A DNA stretch of 46,718 nucleotides from Halorubrum sp. 48-1-W (GCF_003287355.1 NZ_QMIM01000037.1:1-46718), one strand, 5' to 3'. Shown: positions 8,822 to 18,157, counted from the stretch's first letter. A program made the numbers and translations. The notes: generated by a model from the letters alone, not told the origin.

Positions 8822-9205
8822 ATGAGCTTCGAAGTTCCCGACGACTTACGATACCTGGAATCGCACGAATGGACCAGCCTCGACGACGAATCCGTCCGTG
8901 TCGGCATCACCGACTTCGCACAGGACGAGCTCGGCGACGTGGTGTTCGTCGAGTTGCCCGACGCCGGCGACGAGGTCGTCGCCGGCGAGGCGTTCGGCGT
9001 CGTCGAGTCGATCAAGGCGGTCTCGGACCTGTACACGCCGGTATCGGGGGAGGTCCTCGCGATCAACGAGGAGCTCTTCGACCGCCCGGAGCTGGTCAAC
9101 GAGGACCCCTACGGTGACGGCTGGATGCTCGAGGTCGCCCCGAGCGACGGCGTCGGATACGACGAACTGCTCGACGCCGACGAGTACGACGCACAGATCG
9201 CGTGA
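8822..9205 (+). CDS. gcvH: Glycine cleavage system H protein
   Basis: A 127-residue lipoyl carrier that shuttles the aminomethyl group of glycine between P and T proteins and passes electrons to the L protein. The lipoylation motif [10 protein letters not shown] places the modified lysine at residue 65, within the usual hammerhead fold ([21 protein letters not shown] at the start, [10 protein letters not shown] near the end). The ATG at 8822 is the natural start. It heads an operon with gcvPA and gcvPB. gcvT, often the first gene of this operon in haloarchaea, is not adjacent, being replaced by the divergent tmk. Confidence 0.96.
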   Translation: MSFEVPDDLRYLESHEWTSLDDESVRVGITDFAQDELGDVVFVELPDAGDEVVAGEAFGVVESIKAVSDLYTPVSGEVLAINEELFDRPELVNEDPYGDGWMLEVAPSDGVGYDELLDADEYDAQIA

Positions 9206-9239
9206 ACGTGGAGCTTCAGTATACATCGAACCGACATCC

Positions 9240-9365
9240 ATGACGAGCCACCAGACCCGACAGGAAGCGAACCGACCACCCGGACGAGCGAACCGACCAC
9301 CCGGACGAGCGAACCGACCAACTGGACCGGACGTCGCGGCCGACGCGGACGCGAGGTACAGATGA
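9240..9365 (+). CDS. Small ORF with ANRPPGR heptad repeats, coupled to gcvPA
   Basis: A 41-codon frame starts at ATG 9240 and stops at TGA 9363-9365, overlapping the gcvPA start (ATG 9362) in the classic ATGA arrangement. It encodes three tandem heptads, [14 protein letters not shown] and ANRPTGP, at residues 10-30, followed by an acidic tail [11 protein letters not shown]. The 21-bp DNA unit keeps the frame, as expected if the repeats are translated. It may be a small basic peptide or simply a coupling leader that delivers ribosomes to gcvPA. No known family; real expression is uncertain. Confidence 0.4.
   Translation: MTSHQTRQEANRPPGRANRPPGRANRPTGPDVAADADARYR
9267..9329 (+). repeat. 21-bp tandem repeat, 3 copies, between gcvH and gcvPA
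   Basis: Units at 9267-9287 and 9288-9308 are identical (GCGAACCGACCACCCGGACG plus A) and a third at 9309-9329 is degenerate. The unit length is a multiple of three and lies within the small ORF at 9240. Confidence 0.9.
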
Positions 9366-10681
9366 GCGGCAGCCCGTATGCCCCCCACACCGACGCCGAG
9401 ACGGCGGCGATGCTGGAGACGATCGGCGTCGACGACGAGGCGGCCCTCTTCGACATCCCGGACGACGTCGCCTTCGACGGGGAGTTCGGGATCGACGCCC
9501 GGACCGAACGCGGGATCCGGGACGAGTGTGCGCGGATCTTCTCGCGCAACGACGACGCGACCGAGTTCCTCGGCCGCGGCCACTACGGTCACTACGTACC
9601 GAGCGTCGTCGACCACCTCTCGGACCGCGCGGAGTTCCTCACGAGCTACACGCAGTACCAGCCGGAGATCTCACAGGGGTTCCTCCAGGCGCTCTTCGAG
9701 TACCAGTCGATGCTCGTGGAGCTGACCGGACTCCCCGTGGCGAACTGTTCGATGTACGACGCCGCCACGGCCCTGGCCGAGGCCGCGACGCTCGCCGACC
9801 GCGTCCGTTCGACGACCGGCGACGTCGTCCTCGTCCCCGAACGGCTCCGCGAGGGGAAGCGGGCGGTCCTCGAGAACTACTGTGCCGGCGCGGACCTGAC
9901 GGTCGAGTCGTATCCGATGGACGACGGGATCGCCGACGTCGACGCGCTCGCCGACCGCGTCGGCGACGACGTCGTCATGGTGTACGCGGAGAACCCGACC
10001 GTCCGCGGGTGTATCGAGGAGAACCTCGGCGCGATCGGCGACGTCGCGGCCGAGGACGACGCGCTGTTCACGCTCGGGTCGGACGTGGTCGCGCTGTCGG
10101 TGCTCGAGGAGCCCGCGGACGTCGGGGCCGACGTCGTCGTCGGCGAGGCCGGCGTGCTCGGGCTCCCGACCGCCTACGGGATGGGGCTGGGTATCTTCGC
10201 CTGTCGCGAGGAGCACCTCCGACAGGTCCCGGGGCGGCTCGTCGGCGCGAGCGAGGACGCTGTGGGCGACCGGGCGTTCACGCTCACGCTCCAGACCCGC
10301 GAACAGCACATCCGGAAGGAGCGGGCGACCTCCAACATCTGTACGAACCAGGCGTGGGTCGCGCTCCGTACGGCGATCCACGCCGCGTGGCTCGGCCCGG
10401 ACGGGCTCGTCGACCTCGCGAACGACTGCGTGCGCGAGTCAGCCGCGCTCGCCGACCGGATCGGCGACCTTTCCGGTGCGGCCGCGCCCGTCCACGACCG
10501 CCACCACTTCCGGGAGTTCACGGTGCGGACGGATCAACCCGCGGCCGCCGTGGCCGGTGACCTCGCCGACGAGGGGTTCCTCGTCCACGTCGTCGGCGAA
10601 CACCTGCTTCAGGTGTGCGTGACCGACCGCAACGCCGGACGCGTGGACGACCTCGTCACAGCGTTCGAGGAGGTGATCTGA
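9362..10681 (+). CDS. gcvPA: Glycine dehydrogenase (decarboxylating) subunit 1
   Basis: A 439-residue subunit of the two-part P protein that decarboxylates glycine. The N-terminal [20 protein letters not shown], then [18 protein letters not shown] and [21 protein letters not shown] near residue 95 are hallmark sequences of the GcvP N-terminal half; [21 protein letters not shown] near residue 310 is also diagnostic. This subunit lacks the PLP lysine, which is on subunit 2. Its ATG overlaps the small ORF at 9240, and a weak GAGGT lies 5 nt upstream. It ends one base before the GTG of gcvPB. Confidence 0.96.
   Translation: MSGSPYAPHTDAETAAMLETIGVDDEAALFDIPDDVAFDGEFGIDARTERGIRDECARIFSRNDDATEFLGRGHYGHYVPSVVDHLSDRAEFLTSYTQYQPEISQGFLQALFEYQSMLVELTGLPVANCSMYDAATALAEAATLADRVRSTTGDVVLVPERLREGKRAVLENYCAGADLTVESYPMDDGIADVDALADRVGDDVVMVYAENPTVRGCIEENLGAIGDVAAEDDALFTLGSDVVALSVLEEPADVGADVVVGEAGVLGLPTAYGMGLGIFACREEHLRQVPGRLVGASEDAVGDRAFTLTLQTREQHIRKERATSNICTNQAWVALRTAIHAAWLGPDGLVDLANDCVRESAALADRIGDLSGAAAPVHDRHHFREFTVRTDQPAAAVAGDLADEGFLVHVVGEHLLQVCVTDRNAGRVDDLVTAFEEVI
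10669..10678 (+). promoter_or_regulatory. Strong Shine-Dalgarno for gcvPB
   Basis: GGAGGTGATC, fully complementary to the archaeal 16S rRNA 3' tail, lies inside the last codons of gcvPA, 9 nt (from GGAGG) before the GTG at 10683. It fixes the start of gcvPB at this GTG and shows internal, leadered initiation in the operon. Confidence 0.8.
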
Positions 10682-10682
10682 C

Positions 10683-12116
10683 GTGATCCACGACCAGGCC
10701 GACTACGCGCGCGAGGGTGAGCAGGTCCACGAACCGTTGCTGTCCGAGAAGGGCGAGGAGACGGTCGACGTGCGGGCGGAGTCGCCGCTTCCGGACGAGT
10801 TGACTCGGGAGGAACTCACACTGCCCGCCCCCTCGGAACCGGAGATCGCCCGCCACTACACGCGGCTCTCGCAGATGAACTGGGCGATCGACTCGGGGCC
10901 GTACCCGCTCGGGAGCTGTACGATGAAGTACAACCCGAAGTTTACCGAGGACGTCGCCGCGGACCCGAACGCGGCGGTTCACCCCGACCGACCGGACCGG
11001 TCGGTCCAAGGGAACCTGGAGCTCCAGTACCGGCTTCAGGAGTTCCTCGCGAAGATCGGCGGGATGGACGCGGTCACGCTCCAGCCGCCCGCGGGTGCTG
11101 CCGGCGAGCTCACCGGGATCCTGGTCGCGAAGGCGTACCACGACCACCACGGCAACGACCGCTCGGAGGTGGTGATCCCGGCGTCCGCACACGGCACCAA
11201 CTTCGCGACGGCCGCGACCGCCGGCTACGACGTGGTGGAGCTCCCCTCCGGGGAGGATGGCCGTGTCGACCTGGAGGCGCTCGAGGCCGCCGTCGGCGAC
11301 GACACCGCCGCGCTCATGCTCACGAACCCGAACACGGTCGGGCTCTTCGAGCGCGACATCACGGAGATCGCGGGGATCGTCCACGATGCCGGCGGCCTGC
11401 TCTACTACGACGGCGCGAACCTCAACGCCCTGCTCGGCCGCGGCCGACCCGGCGACATGGGGTTCGACGTGATGCACTACAACGTCCACAAGACGTTCGC
11501 GACGCCCCACGGCGGGGGCGGCCCCGGCGCGGGGCCGGTCGGTGTCACGGAGGAGCTCTCAGCGTTCCTGCCGAGCCCGCGGGTCCGCGAGACGAACGGC
11601 GGGAAGGGGTACGAGCGGTTCGAGCCCGACGAGTCGATCGGGAAGGTCCACGGCTTCGAGGGCAACTGGCTCGTGTCGATCAAGGCGTACGCGTACATCG
11701 CCCGGCTCGGCGACGAGGGGCTCGCGGACGCCGCCGCGAAGGCCGTGCTCAACGCGAACTACCTCGCCGAGCGGATCGACCTCGAGGTCCCCTACGAACC
11801 GTTCCACCACGAGTTCGCGGCGACTGCCGGCGAGAGGGACGCCGCCGACGTCGCGAAGCGCATGCTCGATTTCGGCGTCCACCCGCCGACGACGAAGTGG
11901 CCGGAGATGGTGCCGGAAGCGATGTTGACCGAGCCGACCGAGATCGAGGGGCAGTCCTCGCTCGACGACCTCGCGGAGGCGTTCGACCTCGCGTACGCCG
12001 ACGTCGACGAGGCGCTCGAGACCGCGCCGAACCGGACCACAGCGGCGCGGATCGACCAGGTCGGCGCCGCCCGGAACCCCCGGCTCTCCTGGCAGGCGCT
12101 CGACGAGTCGGAGTAG
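10683..12116 (+). CDS. gcvPB: Glycine dehydrogenase (decarboxylating) subunit 2
   Basis: A 477-residue PLP-binding subunit of the P protein. The cofactor lysine is in DVMHYNVHKTFATPHGGGGP (Lys270), and the glycine-binding region SAHGTNFATAATAGYDVVEL and MLTNPNTVGLFERDI are typical. The GTG start at 10683 is supported by the strong Shine-Dalgarno within gcvPA. Together with gcvPA and gcvH it converts glycine to CO2, ammonia and a methylene group on folate carriers. No terminator-like T-run is obvious after the stop. Confidence 0.96.
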   Translation: MIHDQADYAREGEQVHEPLLSEKGEETVDVRAESPLPDELTREELTLPAPSEPEIARHYTRLSQMNWAIDSGPYPLGSCTMKYNPKFTEDVAADPNAAVHPDRPDRSVQGNLELQYRLQEFLAKIGGMDAVTLQPPAGAAGELTGILVAKAYHDHHGNDRSEVVIPASAHGTNFATAATAGYDVVELPSGEDGRVDLEALEAAVGDDTAALMLTNPNTVGLFERDITEIAGIVHDAGGLLYYDGANLNALLGRGRPGDMGFDVMHYNVHKTFATPHGGGGPGAGPVGVTEELSAFLPSPRVRETNGGKGYERFEPDESIGKVHGFEGNWLVSIKAYAYIARLGDEGLADAAAKAVLNANYLAERIDLEVPYEPFHHEFAATAGERDAADVAKRMLDFGVHPPTTKWPEMVPEAMLTEPTEIEGQSSLDDLAEAFDLAYADVDEALETAPNRTTAARIDQVGAARNPRLSWQALDESE

Positions 12117-12256
12117 CGCGGCAGTGGGAGGACGGAACGGTCGGGACGCGGCGTTCGCCTCCGTTCGCACCATCGGGCCCGGACCGCTCGCCACCGCCTC
12201 CGTGAGCCCCACCGCTTACCTGAACGCTTTTCTCGTTTCCGTCCTCTCGGTTCACC

Positions 12257-13174
12257 ATGACGTTCTCCATCGTCGCTCGTGACCCCGAGACGGACGCGGT
12301 CGGTGTCGCGGTCCAGTCGAAGTTCGTGGCCGTGGGCTCCGTCGTCCCCTTCGCGAGCGCGGACGCCGGGGCGGTCGCGACACAGAGCTTCGCGAACGTC
12401 GCCTACGGGCCGGACGGCCTGGAACTGCTTCGCGAGGGCCACACCCCTGCGGAGACGGTCGACGCGCTCGTCGAGGCCGACGACGAGGCTGCGACCAGAC
12501 AGGTGGGGGTCGTCGGTCGGGACGGCTCGGTCGCCGCGTTCACGGGCGACGAGTGCCTCGACGTCGCCGGCGACGTCCAGGGGGACGGCTATACCGTCCA
12601 GGGGAACATCCTCGAGAACCGGGAGACGCTGACCGCGATGGCGGAGGCGTTCGAGACTGCCGACGGCGGGCTCCCCGAGCGACTGCTCACAGCGCTGTTC
12701 GCCGGCGACGAGGCAGGCGGCGACTCCCGCGGGAAGCAGGCGGCGGCGCTGTACGTCGCCAAGCCGGACGGCGGGTACGACGGACGCAACGACCGCTGGA
12801 TCGACGTGCGCGTCGACGACCACGAGACCCCGATCGCGGAGCTCGAACGCGTGTTCAAGCTGTACGACGTGACCCTGCTCTCGCGGGTGGAGCCGGACGA
12901 CCCACGGACCCTCGAGGGCGAGACGGCGACGGCGGTCGCGGGGGCGCTCGCGGAGCTCGGCTTCCACGAGGGCGACCCCTCGGAGTCGTTCGACGCGGCG
13001 GAACGGGAAGCGCTGGAGGCGTTCCGTGACGTCAACAACTTCGAGAACCACTCGCTCGACGCCCTGGAGGACGCGATCGCCCACGGGTGGGCGGAGGCGG
13101 ACGCGGATGCGGACGCCGAGACCCGGCTGGTCGACGCGGTCTGGCACGGGCTCAAGCGGCTTCCGCGACGGTGA
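12257..13174 (+). CDS. DUF1028 family protein
   Basis: A 305-residue protein of the DUF1028 family, thought to adopt an Ntn-hydrolase-like fold. Conserved blocks are TFSIVARDPETDAVGVAVQSKF at the start, VATQSFANVAYGPDGLELL, DVQGDGYTVQGNIL near residue 110 and GGDSRGKQAAAL near residue 158, followed by RVDDHETPIAELERVF. The C-terminal ~90 residues extend past the core with a helical GDPSESFDAAEREALEAF segment resembling a peptidoglycan-binding-like tail seen in some members. Catalytic activity is not established for the family. It stands 140 bp after gcvPB in the same direction, possibly with its own promoter. Confidence 0.88.
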   Translation: MTFSIVARDPETDAVGVAVQSKFVAVGSVVPFASADAGAVATQSFANVAYGPDGLELLREGHTPAETVDALVEADDEAATRQVGVVGRDGSVAAFTGDECLDVAGDVQGDGYTVQGNILENRETLTAMAEAFETADGGLPERLLTALFAGDEAGGDSRGKQAAALYVAKPDGGYDGRNDRWIDVRVDDHETPIAELERVFKLYDVTLLSRVEPDDPRTLEGETATAVAGALAELGFHEGDPSESFDAAEREALEAFRDVNNFENHSLDALEDAIAHGWAEADADADAETRLVDAVWHGLKRLPRR

Positions 13175-13288
13175 GCGGGGAGGACGGGCCGGAAGACAAC
13201 CTCGGAAGGCGGGCGAAACGCTCCCGCCGGACGGGAACGGTCATCACGGCTTATCCGAACGCCATCGGCTGTACCGACCTGTAGCGTT

Positions 13289-13300
13289 CAGATAAAAAAC
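13289..13300 (-). terminator. T-run downstream of the 922-aa secreted protein gene
   Basis: Read on the minus strand the sequence is GTTTTTTATC, a U-rich stretch about 70 nt after the stop at 13369, in otherwise very GC-rich DNA. Archaeal termination often uses such U-tracts without a hairpin. It lies between convergent genes. Confidence 0.4.
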
Positions 13301-13368
13301 GGGGCGGCAGGGAGGCGATCGACGCTACGCGCGTGTCGATCGGTTCCTTCGGGCGTGATTCTGGTCTG

Positions 13369-16137
13369 TCAGCCTTCGATATCACCGAACTGTGCGTCGT
13401 AGTCGTTCTGGATCTCGATCCTCGTTTCGCGACTCACTTCGTCGAAGTCGTATCCGTACCGGTCGTCGGTGATCTCGTCACGGGTCCTGATGTCGGCCGG
13501 CTCCGTCCCATCGGGGAACGGCTGCCGGTTGTAGATCGCCTGGACCTCCGCCGACGTCTCCGGGCTGAGGTCCGCGAAGTCGATGTCGTACTTCGCCTGG
13601 GCGATCTCGTCGAGCGTGTAGGCCGGATCGGACGGGAGTTCGCCGAACTGTGCGTCGTAGTCGTTCTGGATCTCGATCCGCGTTTCGCGACTCACTTCGT
13701 CGAAGTCGTATCCGTGCCGGTCGTCGGTGATCTCGTCGCGGGTCCTGATGTCGGCCGGCTCCGTCCCGTCGGGGAACGGCTGCCGGTTGTAGATCGCCTG
13801 GACCTCCGCCGCCGTCTCCGAGCTGAGGTCCGCGAAGTCGATGTCGTACTTCGCCTGGGCGATCTCGTCGCGACTGAACTCCTCGGCGTCGCCGTCGTCG
13901 GAGTCGTCACCGTCGTCCTCGCCATCGTCTCCGTCATCGCCATCATCGCCATCGTCTCCGTCATCGCCATCATCGCCATCGTCTCCATCGTCTCCATCGT
14001 CTCCATCGTCGCCATCGTCTCCGTCATCGCCGTCGTCGGCTTCGATGGTGATCATCGCGGTCGCGGAGTCGTTCTCGGTGAAGACGCCGTGGGCGTACTC
14101 GCCGGGTTCGAGGCCGCTCGTGTCGAGGTCCTCGAACGTGACCGTCTGGGTCTCGTCGGAGTCGAGCGTCACTTCCTGTTCGACGAGTTCTTCGTCGGAG
14201 TCGAGCGTGCCGTCGCCGTTGGTGTCCAGCCTGAACTCGACCGACTGGTTCGCTTCCACGTCGCCGTCGTTGGTGACGTCTGCCGACACGTCGATGGCGT
14301 CACCCCGCGTCGCGTTATCGGGCGCGTTCAGGTTCGAAACCTGGAAATTCGCCGGGCCGGGCTCGGGTTCCGGTTCGTCGTCATCGTCGTCATCGTCGGC
14401 TTCGATGGTGATCGTCGCGGTCGCGGAGTCGTTCTCGGTGAAGACGCCGTGGGCGTACTCGCCGGGCTCGAGACCGCTCGTGTCGAGGTCCTCGAACGTG
14501 ACCGTCTCGGTCTCGTCGCCGTCAAGCGTCACTTCCTGTTCGACGAGTTCCTCGTCGTCGCCGAGTGTGCCGTCACCGTCGAGGTCCAGCCTGAACTCGA
14601 CCGTCTGGGTCGCTTCCACGTCGCCGTCGTTGGTGACGTCTGCCGACACGTCGATGGCGCCGCCCTGCGTCGCGTTGTCGGGTGCGTTCAGGTTCGACAC
14701 CTGGAAATTCGCCGGGTCGGGCTCGGGTTCCGGATCGTCGTCGTCGTCATCGTCGTCCGCCGCGTCGACGGTGATGGACGCGTCCGTGGTCTCCGTGACG
14801 GTGTAGCTCTCACCGCCTTCGGTGCCGAGCGCGTCGACGTTTAGCCCGATGTCACTGGTTCCGTCATCGTCGCCGCTGACGGTCACCGTTCCAACGGTGA
14901 CGCTACCGGTGTCGTTCGTGTCCGCCAACGCGGCGACGACGTCAGCCGAGGAGCCGTCGTCGGCGATGGAGACGGCCGTCGTCTGATCGTCCGGGTCCCC
15001 CTCCGCAGTCACGTCCGTTATCGAGGCGACGCTGGAGTCCTCGACGTCGACGGAGAAGTTGTACGCGCCGACGCCGCCGTCGGCGTCCGCGACGACGACC
15101 TCGTAGGTCGTCGTCTCGCCCTCATCGATCGTGGCGCTCCCCGGTTCGAGACTCACCGCGGTTTCGGGTGCCGGAGTCGGTTCCGGTTCGTCGTCCTCGC
15201 TATCGTCGGCTTCGACGGTGATCGTCGCGGTCGCGGAGTCGTTCTCGGTGAAGACGCCGTGGGCGTACTCGTCGGGTTCGAGGCCGCTCGTGTCGAGGTC
15301 CTCGAACGTGACCGTCTGCGTCTCGTCGGCGTCGAGCGTCACCTCCTGTTCGGTGAGTACCTCGTCGTCGCCGAGCGTGCCGTCGCCGTCGGTGTCCAAC
15401 CTGAACCCGACCGTCTGGGTCGCTTCCACGTCGCCGTCGTTGGTGACGTCTGCCGACACGTCGATGGCGTCGCCCTGCGTCGCGTTGTCGGGTGCGTTCA
15501 GGTTCGAAACCTGGAAGTTCGCCGGGTCGTCGGGCTCGGGTTCCGGATCGTCGTCCTCGTCGTCATCGTCGTCCGCCGATTCGACGGTGATGGACGCGCC
15601 GGTCGTCTCCGTGACGGTGTAAGAATTGCCGGCTTCGGTGCCGAGCGCGTCGACGCTCAGCCCGATGTCGCTCGTCCCCTCGCCGTCGCCGCTGACGGTC
15701 ACCGTTCCGATGGTGACACTACCGGTGTCGTTCGTGTTCGCCAACGCGGCGAGAACACTGGCCGAGGAGCCGTCGTCGGCGATGGAGACGTCCGTCGTCT
15801 GATCGCCCGGGCCCCCCTCCGCGGTCACGTCCGTTATCGAGGCGACGTTGGAGTCCTCGACGTCGACGGAGAAGTCGTATGCGCCGACGCCGCCGTCGGC
15901 GTCCGCGACGACGACCTCGTAGGTCGTCGTCTCGCCCGCATCGACCGCGGCGCTCCCCGGTTCGAGGCTCACCGCGGTTCCGAGTCCGTCTTCGGGTGGT
16001 CCGTCCTGGGCTTGTCCGACGGCCGGTCCGATACCCATCGCAGCCCCGCCGAGACCGACGGTCGTGACGAGGACTGCCACCGCGAGTACGATCGCGTTTC
16101 CCGCGTTCAGCGTCGTTGGAAGTTGTCGAACACTCAT
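13369..16137 (-). CDS. Secreted scaffold-like protein: 2 cohesins, 3 CARDB, helical repeats
   Basis: A 922-residue exported protein. Residues 1-43 are a Sec-type signal peptide ending GQAQ. Cohesin-like domains lie at about 54-186 and 326-458 (each starting VSLEPGSA and containing GGVGAY and DALGTE). CARDB-type beta-sandwiches are at 207-309, 477-580 and 597-700 (FQVSNLNAPDNAT...GEYAHGVFTENDSATA). A glycine-aspartate linker of GDD repeats spans 701-750. Residues 756-920 hold four copies of a helical motif with DEI, YxxDF, LSxET and EIQxxY. It has no PGF-CTERM anchor. It starts one base after the stop of the 672-aa gene, so the two are cotranscribed. Cohesins bind dockerins, so I infer a scaffoldin-like role for the dockerin proteins next door. 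Confidence 0.85.
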   Translation of the reverse strand: MSVRQLPTTLNAGNAIVLAVAVLVTTVGLGGAAMGIGPAVGQAQDGPPEDGLGTAVSLEPGSAAVDAGETTTYEVVVADADGGVGAYDFSVDVEDSNVASITDVTAEGGPGDQTTDVSIADDGSSASVLAALANTNDTGSVTIGTVTVSGDGEGTSDIGLSVDALGTEAGNSYTVTETTGASITVESADDDDDEDDDPEPEPDDPANFQVSNLNAPDNATQGDAIDVSADVTNDGDVEATQTVGFRLDTDGDGTLGDDEVLTEQEVTLDADETQTVTFEDLDTSGLEPDEYAHGVFTENDSATATITVEADDSEDDEPEPTPAPETAVSLEPGSATIDEGETTTYEVVVADADGGVGAYNFSVDVEDSSVASITDVTAEGDPDDQTTAVSIADDGSSADVVAALADTNDTGSVTVGTVTVSGDDDGTSDIGLNVDALGTEGGESYTVTETTDASITVDAADDDDDDDDPEPEPDPANFQVSNLNAPDNATQGGAIDVSADVTNDGDVEATQTVEFRLDLDGDGTLGDDEELVEQEVTLDGDETETVTFEDLDTSGLEPGEYAHGVFTENDSATATITIEADDDDDDDEPEPEPGPANFQVSNLNAPDNATRGDAIDVSADVTNDGDVEANQSVEFRLDTNGDGTLDSDEELVEQEVTLDSDETQTVTFEDLDTSGLEPGEYAHGVFTENDSATAMITIEADDGDDGDDGDDGDDGDDGDDGDDGDDGDDGDDGDDGDDGEDDGDDSDDGDAEEFSRDEIAQAKYDIDFADLSSETAAEVQAIYNRQPFPDGTEPADIRTRDEITDDRHGYDFDEVSRETRIEIQNDYDAQFGELPSDPAYTLDEIAQAKYDIDFADLSPETSAEVQAIYNRQPFPDGTEPADIRTRDEITDDRYGYDFDEVSRETRIEIQNDYDAQFGDIEG
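13372..13875 (-). repeat. 258-bp direct repeat encoding the helical C-terminus
   Basis: The DNA encoding residues 756-841 is repeated almost identically by that encoding 842-920, with very few changes such as HGYDF/YGYDF. Within each copy the protein shows two diverged half-repeats about 43 residues apart. Recent tandem duplication of an older two-unit module explains this. Confidence 0.85.
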
Positions 16138-17102
16138 GTTAGCTCTCCGTCAATACTTGGTTGAACAGCGCCTGTACGTCGATGATGTCGAACGTGCCGT
16201 CGTCGTTGAAGTCGAACTTCATTGGGTTGTCCTGGATAGTCGTGTCGTTCCGGTTGGCGAACAGCGCCTGTACGTCGTTGATGTCGAACGTGCCGTCGCC
16301 GTTGACGTCCTCGTAGACGCCGTCGTCATCGGGGTCCTGCGGCGGTCCGTCGGACGATCCGATGGGTGGGAGTTCGACGACGGAGACGGAGGCACCGTTC
16401 TCGTCGGTGACGGTGTAGCTCTCGCCGGCTTCGGTCCCGAGCGCCTGAACGTCGACCGTCACGTTGCTCGATCCCTCGGCCACACCTTCGACGGTAACCG
16501 AGGCGATCGAGACGCTACCCGTGTCGGTCGTATCCATCAGCGCCGCGGTCAGCGTCACCGAGGAGTTGTCGTCCGCATAGCTCACGTCAGTGAAATCGGA
16601 GTCCGCCTCGACGGTGGCGTCCGTGATCGACGCGACGCCGGGATCGTCGAGAGCGACCGTCACCTCGTAGGCACCGACGCCGCCGTCGGCGCTGTCGACG
16701 ACCACGTCGTACGACTCGTTCTCGCCCGTCACGATCTCCGAGCTATCGGGCGAGAGGCTCACCGACGTTTCCGGACCCGCGGTGTCCGATTCCTCGATGG
16801 TGATCGTCGCGGTCGCGGAGTCGTTCTCGGTGAAGACGCCGTGGGAATACTCGCCAGCGGGGAGCGTGCTCGTGTCGATGTCCTCGAACGTGACCGTCTG
16901 GGTCTCGTCGGAGTCGAGCGTCACTTCCTGTTCGACGAGTTCCTCGTCGTCGCCGAGTGTGCCGTCACCGTCGAGGTCCAGCCTGAACTCGACCGTCTGG
17001 GTCGCTTCCACGTCGCCGTCGTTGGTGACGTCTGCCGACACGTCGATGGCGTCGCCCTGCGTCGCGTTGTCGGGTGCGTTCAGGTTCGACACTTGGAACT
17101 CC
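14041..17102 (-). repeat. Four near-identical ~310-bp CARDB modules in two genes
   Basis: Copies lie at about 14041-14352, 14401-14716 and 15211-15526 (922-aa gene) and 16791-17102 (672-aa gene). Long stretches are the same base for base, for example the segments encoding FTENDSATA and VSADVTNDGDVEA. The cohesin modules between them (about 14763-15150, 15587-15985, 16372-16765) are also paralogous but less alike. Confidence 0.85.
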
Positions 17103-18157
17103 GCCGGATCTGGGTCCGGTTCCGGGACGTCTTGAACGGTGACGCTCACCGTGTCGGTGTCGGTCGCCTCGCCGTCGTCGACTTCCACTTCGAAGGTGAG
17201 CGTCTCGTCGGCGTCGACATCCGGGGCGGTGAACGTCGGCGTGGCCGTGTCGTCGTCGCTCAGTGATACCGAAGTTCCACCGGTCTGGGTCCAGGCGTAC
17301 GAGAGGGTATCGCCGTCCGGATCGCTGGAATCAGCGGCGTCCAGCGTCACCGAGTCGCCTTCGTCGACCGTCTGGTCCTCACCCGCGTCGGCGGTCGGTG
17401 GCTGGTTCTCCGGCGGCGCTTCGACCACGGAAACGGTCTGGGTCGTGGTGTTCGTGGCGCCGTCGTCGTCGGTGACTTCGAGTTCGACGTCGTAGTCTCC
17501 GTCCTCGTCGAAGGCGTGCGTGACCTCCTCGCCGCTCGCCGTGTCACCGTCGCCGAAGTCCCACTCGTAGCTCTCGATGGAGCCGTCGTCAGTGGACGCC
17601 GAGGCGTCGAAGGAGACCGTCTCACCTGCTTCGGGCGAGTCCGGACTCGCGGTGAAGGACGCCGTGGGGTCCTCGTTCTCGTCCTCCTCCTCGACGGTGA
17701 TCGTCGTCTGCGTCGACTCGACGACTCGCTCGCCGTCAGCGGGGTCGATCCCCGACCCGTCGACGTCGACGACGTACTCGCCACCTTCGGCGTCCTCGGG
17801 GACGGTCACCTCGTAGGTAACCTCGTACGCCCCGCTCTGGAGCCAGACGACCTCGAGGACGTTCCCGCTCCCTTCCGGGGGCTTGGGGGCTCCGCCGTCA
17901 GCGTCGGTGATCGTCCCTTCCCAATCGTCCGGGAGGAACACCTGGAGGCCCTGACCGTTCAGGCCCTCCGTCTCGAACGTCGTCGTCAGCTCCACCGTCT
18001 CTCCGGGCGCGGCCGTCACCGCGTCCTCCGATTGTTCGAGTGTCGTTACTTCTTGCGCTGTGACCGTCCCGACCGGTCCGAGGACCGTGAGGACGAGTGA
18101 GATCACAATGAGCGCCGTGATCGTCCGTCCGAGATATCCGTGTACTGTGTCGTTCAT
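16139..18157 (-). CDS. Secreted protein with PKD, CARDB, cohesin and C-terminal dockerin
   Basis: A 672-residue exported protein. The signal peptide (1-34) ends VTAQ. An N-terminal beta domain (36-155) is followed by a PKD domain (164-245, YEWDFGDGDTASG), a REJ/PKD-like domain (252-343, NQPPTADAGEDQTVDEGDSV), a CARDB domain (352-456), a cohesin-like domain (464-595) and a type I dockerin (about 610-668). The dockerin has two calcium-loop/helix repeats: DVNGDGTFDINDVQALF and DFNDDGTFDIIDVQALF, both with the Asp/Asn ligands intact. Carrying both a cohesin and a dockerin makes it an adaptor candidate that could dock on one partner and hold another. It lies between the two other secreted-protein genes on the same strand. 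Confidence 0.88.
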   Translation of the reverse strand: MNDTVHGYLGRTITALIVISLVLTVLGPVGTVTAQEVTTLEQSEDAVTAAPGETVELTTTFETEGLNGQGLQVFLPDDWEGTITDADGGAPKPPEGSGNVLEVVWLQSGAYEVTYEVTVPEDAEGGEYVVDVDGSGIDPADGERVVESTQTTITVEEEDENEDPTASFTASPDSPEAGETVSFDASASTDDGSIESYEWDFGDGDTASGEEVTHAFDEDGDYDVELEVTDDDGATNTTTQTVSVVEAPPENQPPTADAGEDQTVDEGDSVTLDAADSSDPDGDTLSYAWTQTGGTSVSLSDDDTATPTFTAPDVDADETLTFEVEVDDGEATDTDTVSVTVQDVPEPDPDPAEFQVSNLNAPDNATQGDAIDVSADVTNDGDVEATQTVEFRLDLDGDGTLGDDEELVEQEVTLDSDETQTVTFEDIDTSTLPAGEYSHGVFTENDSATATITIEESDTAGPETSVSLSPDSSEIVTGENESYDVVVDSADGGVGAYEVTVALDDPGVASITDATVEADSDFTDVSYADDNSSVTLTAALMDTTDTGSVSIASVTVEGVAEGSSNVTVDVQALGTEAGESYTVTDENGASVSVVELPPIGSSDGPPQDPDDDGVYEDVNGDGTFDINDVQALFANRNDTTIQDNPMKFDFNDDGTFDIIDVQALFNQVLTES

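Noticed and set aside
13890-14040. RTX-type calcium repeats in the 922-aa protein
   Set aside because: The GDD-rich stretch lacks the nonapeptide GGxGxDxUx pattern; it is a flexible acidic linker.
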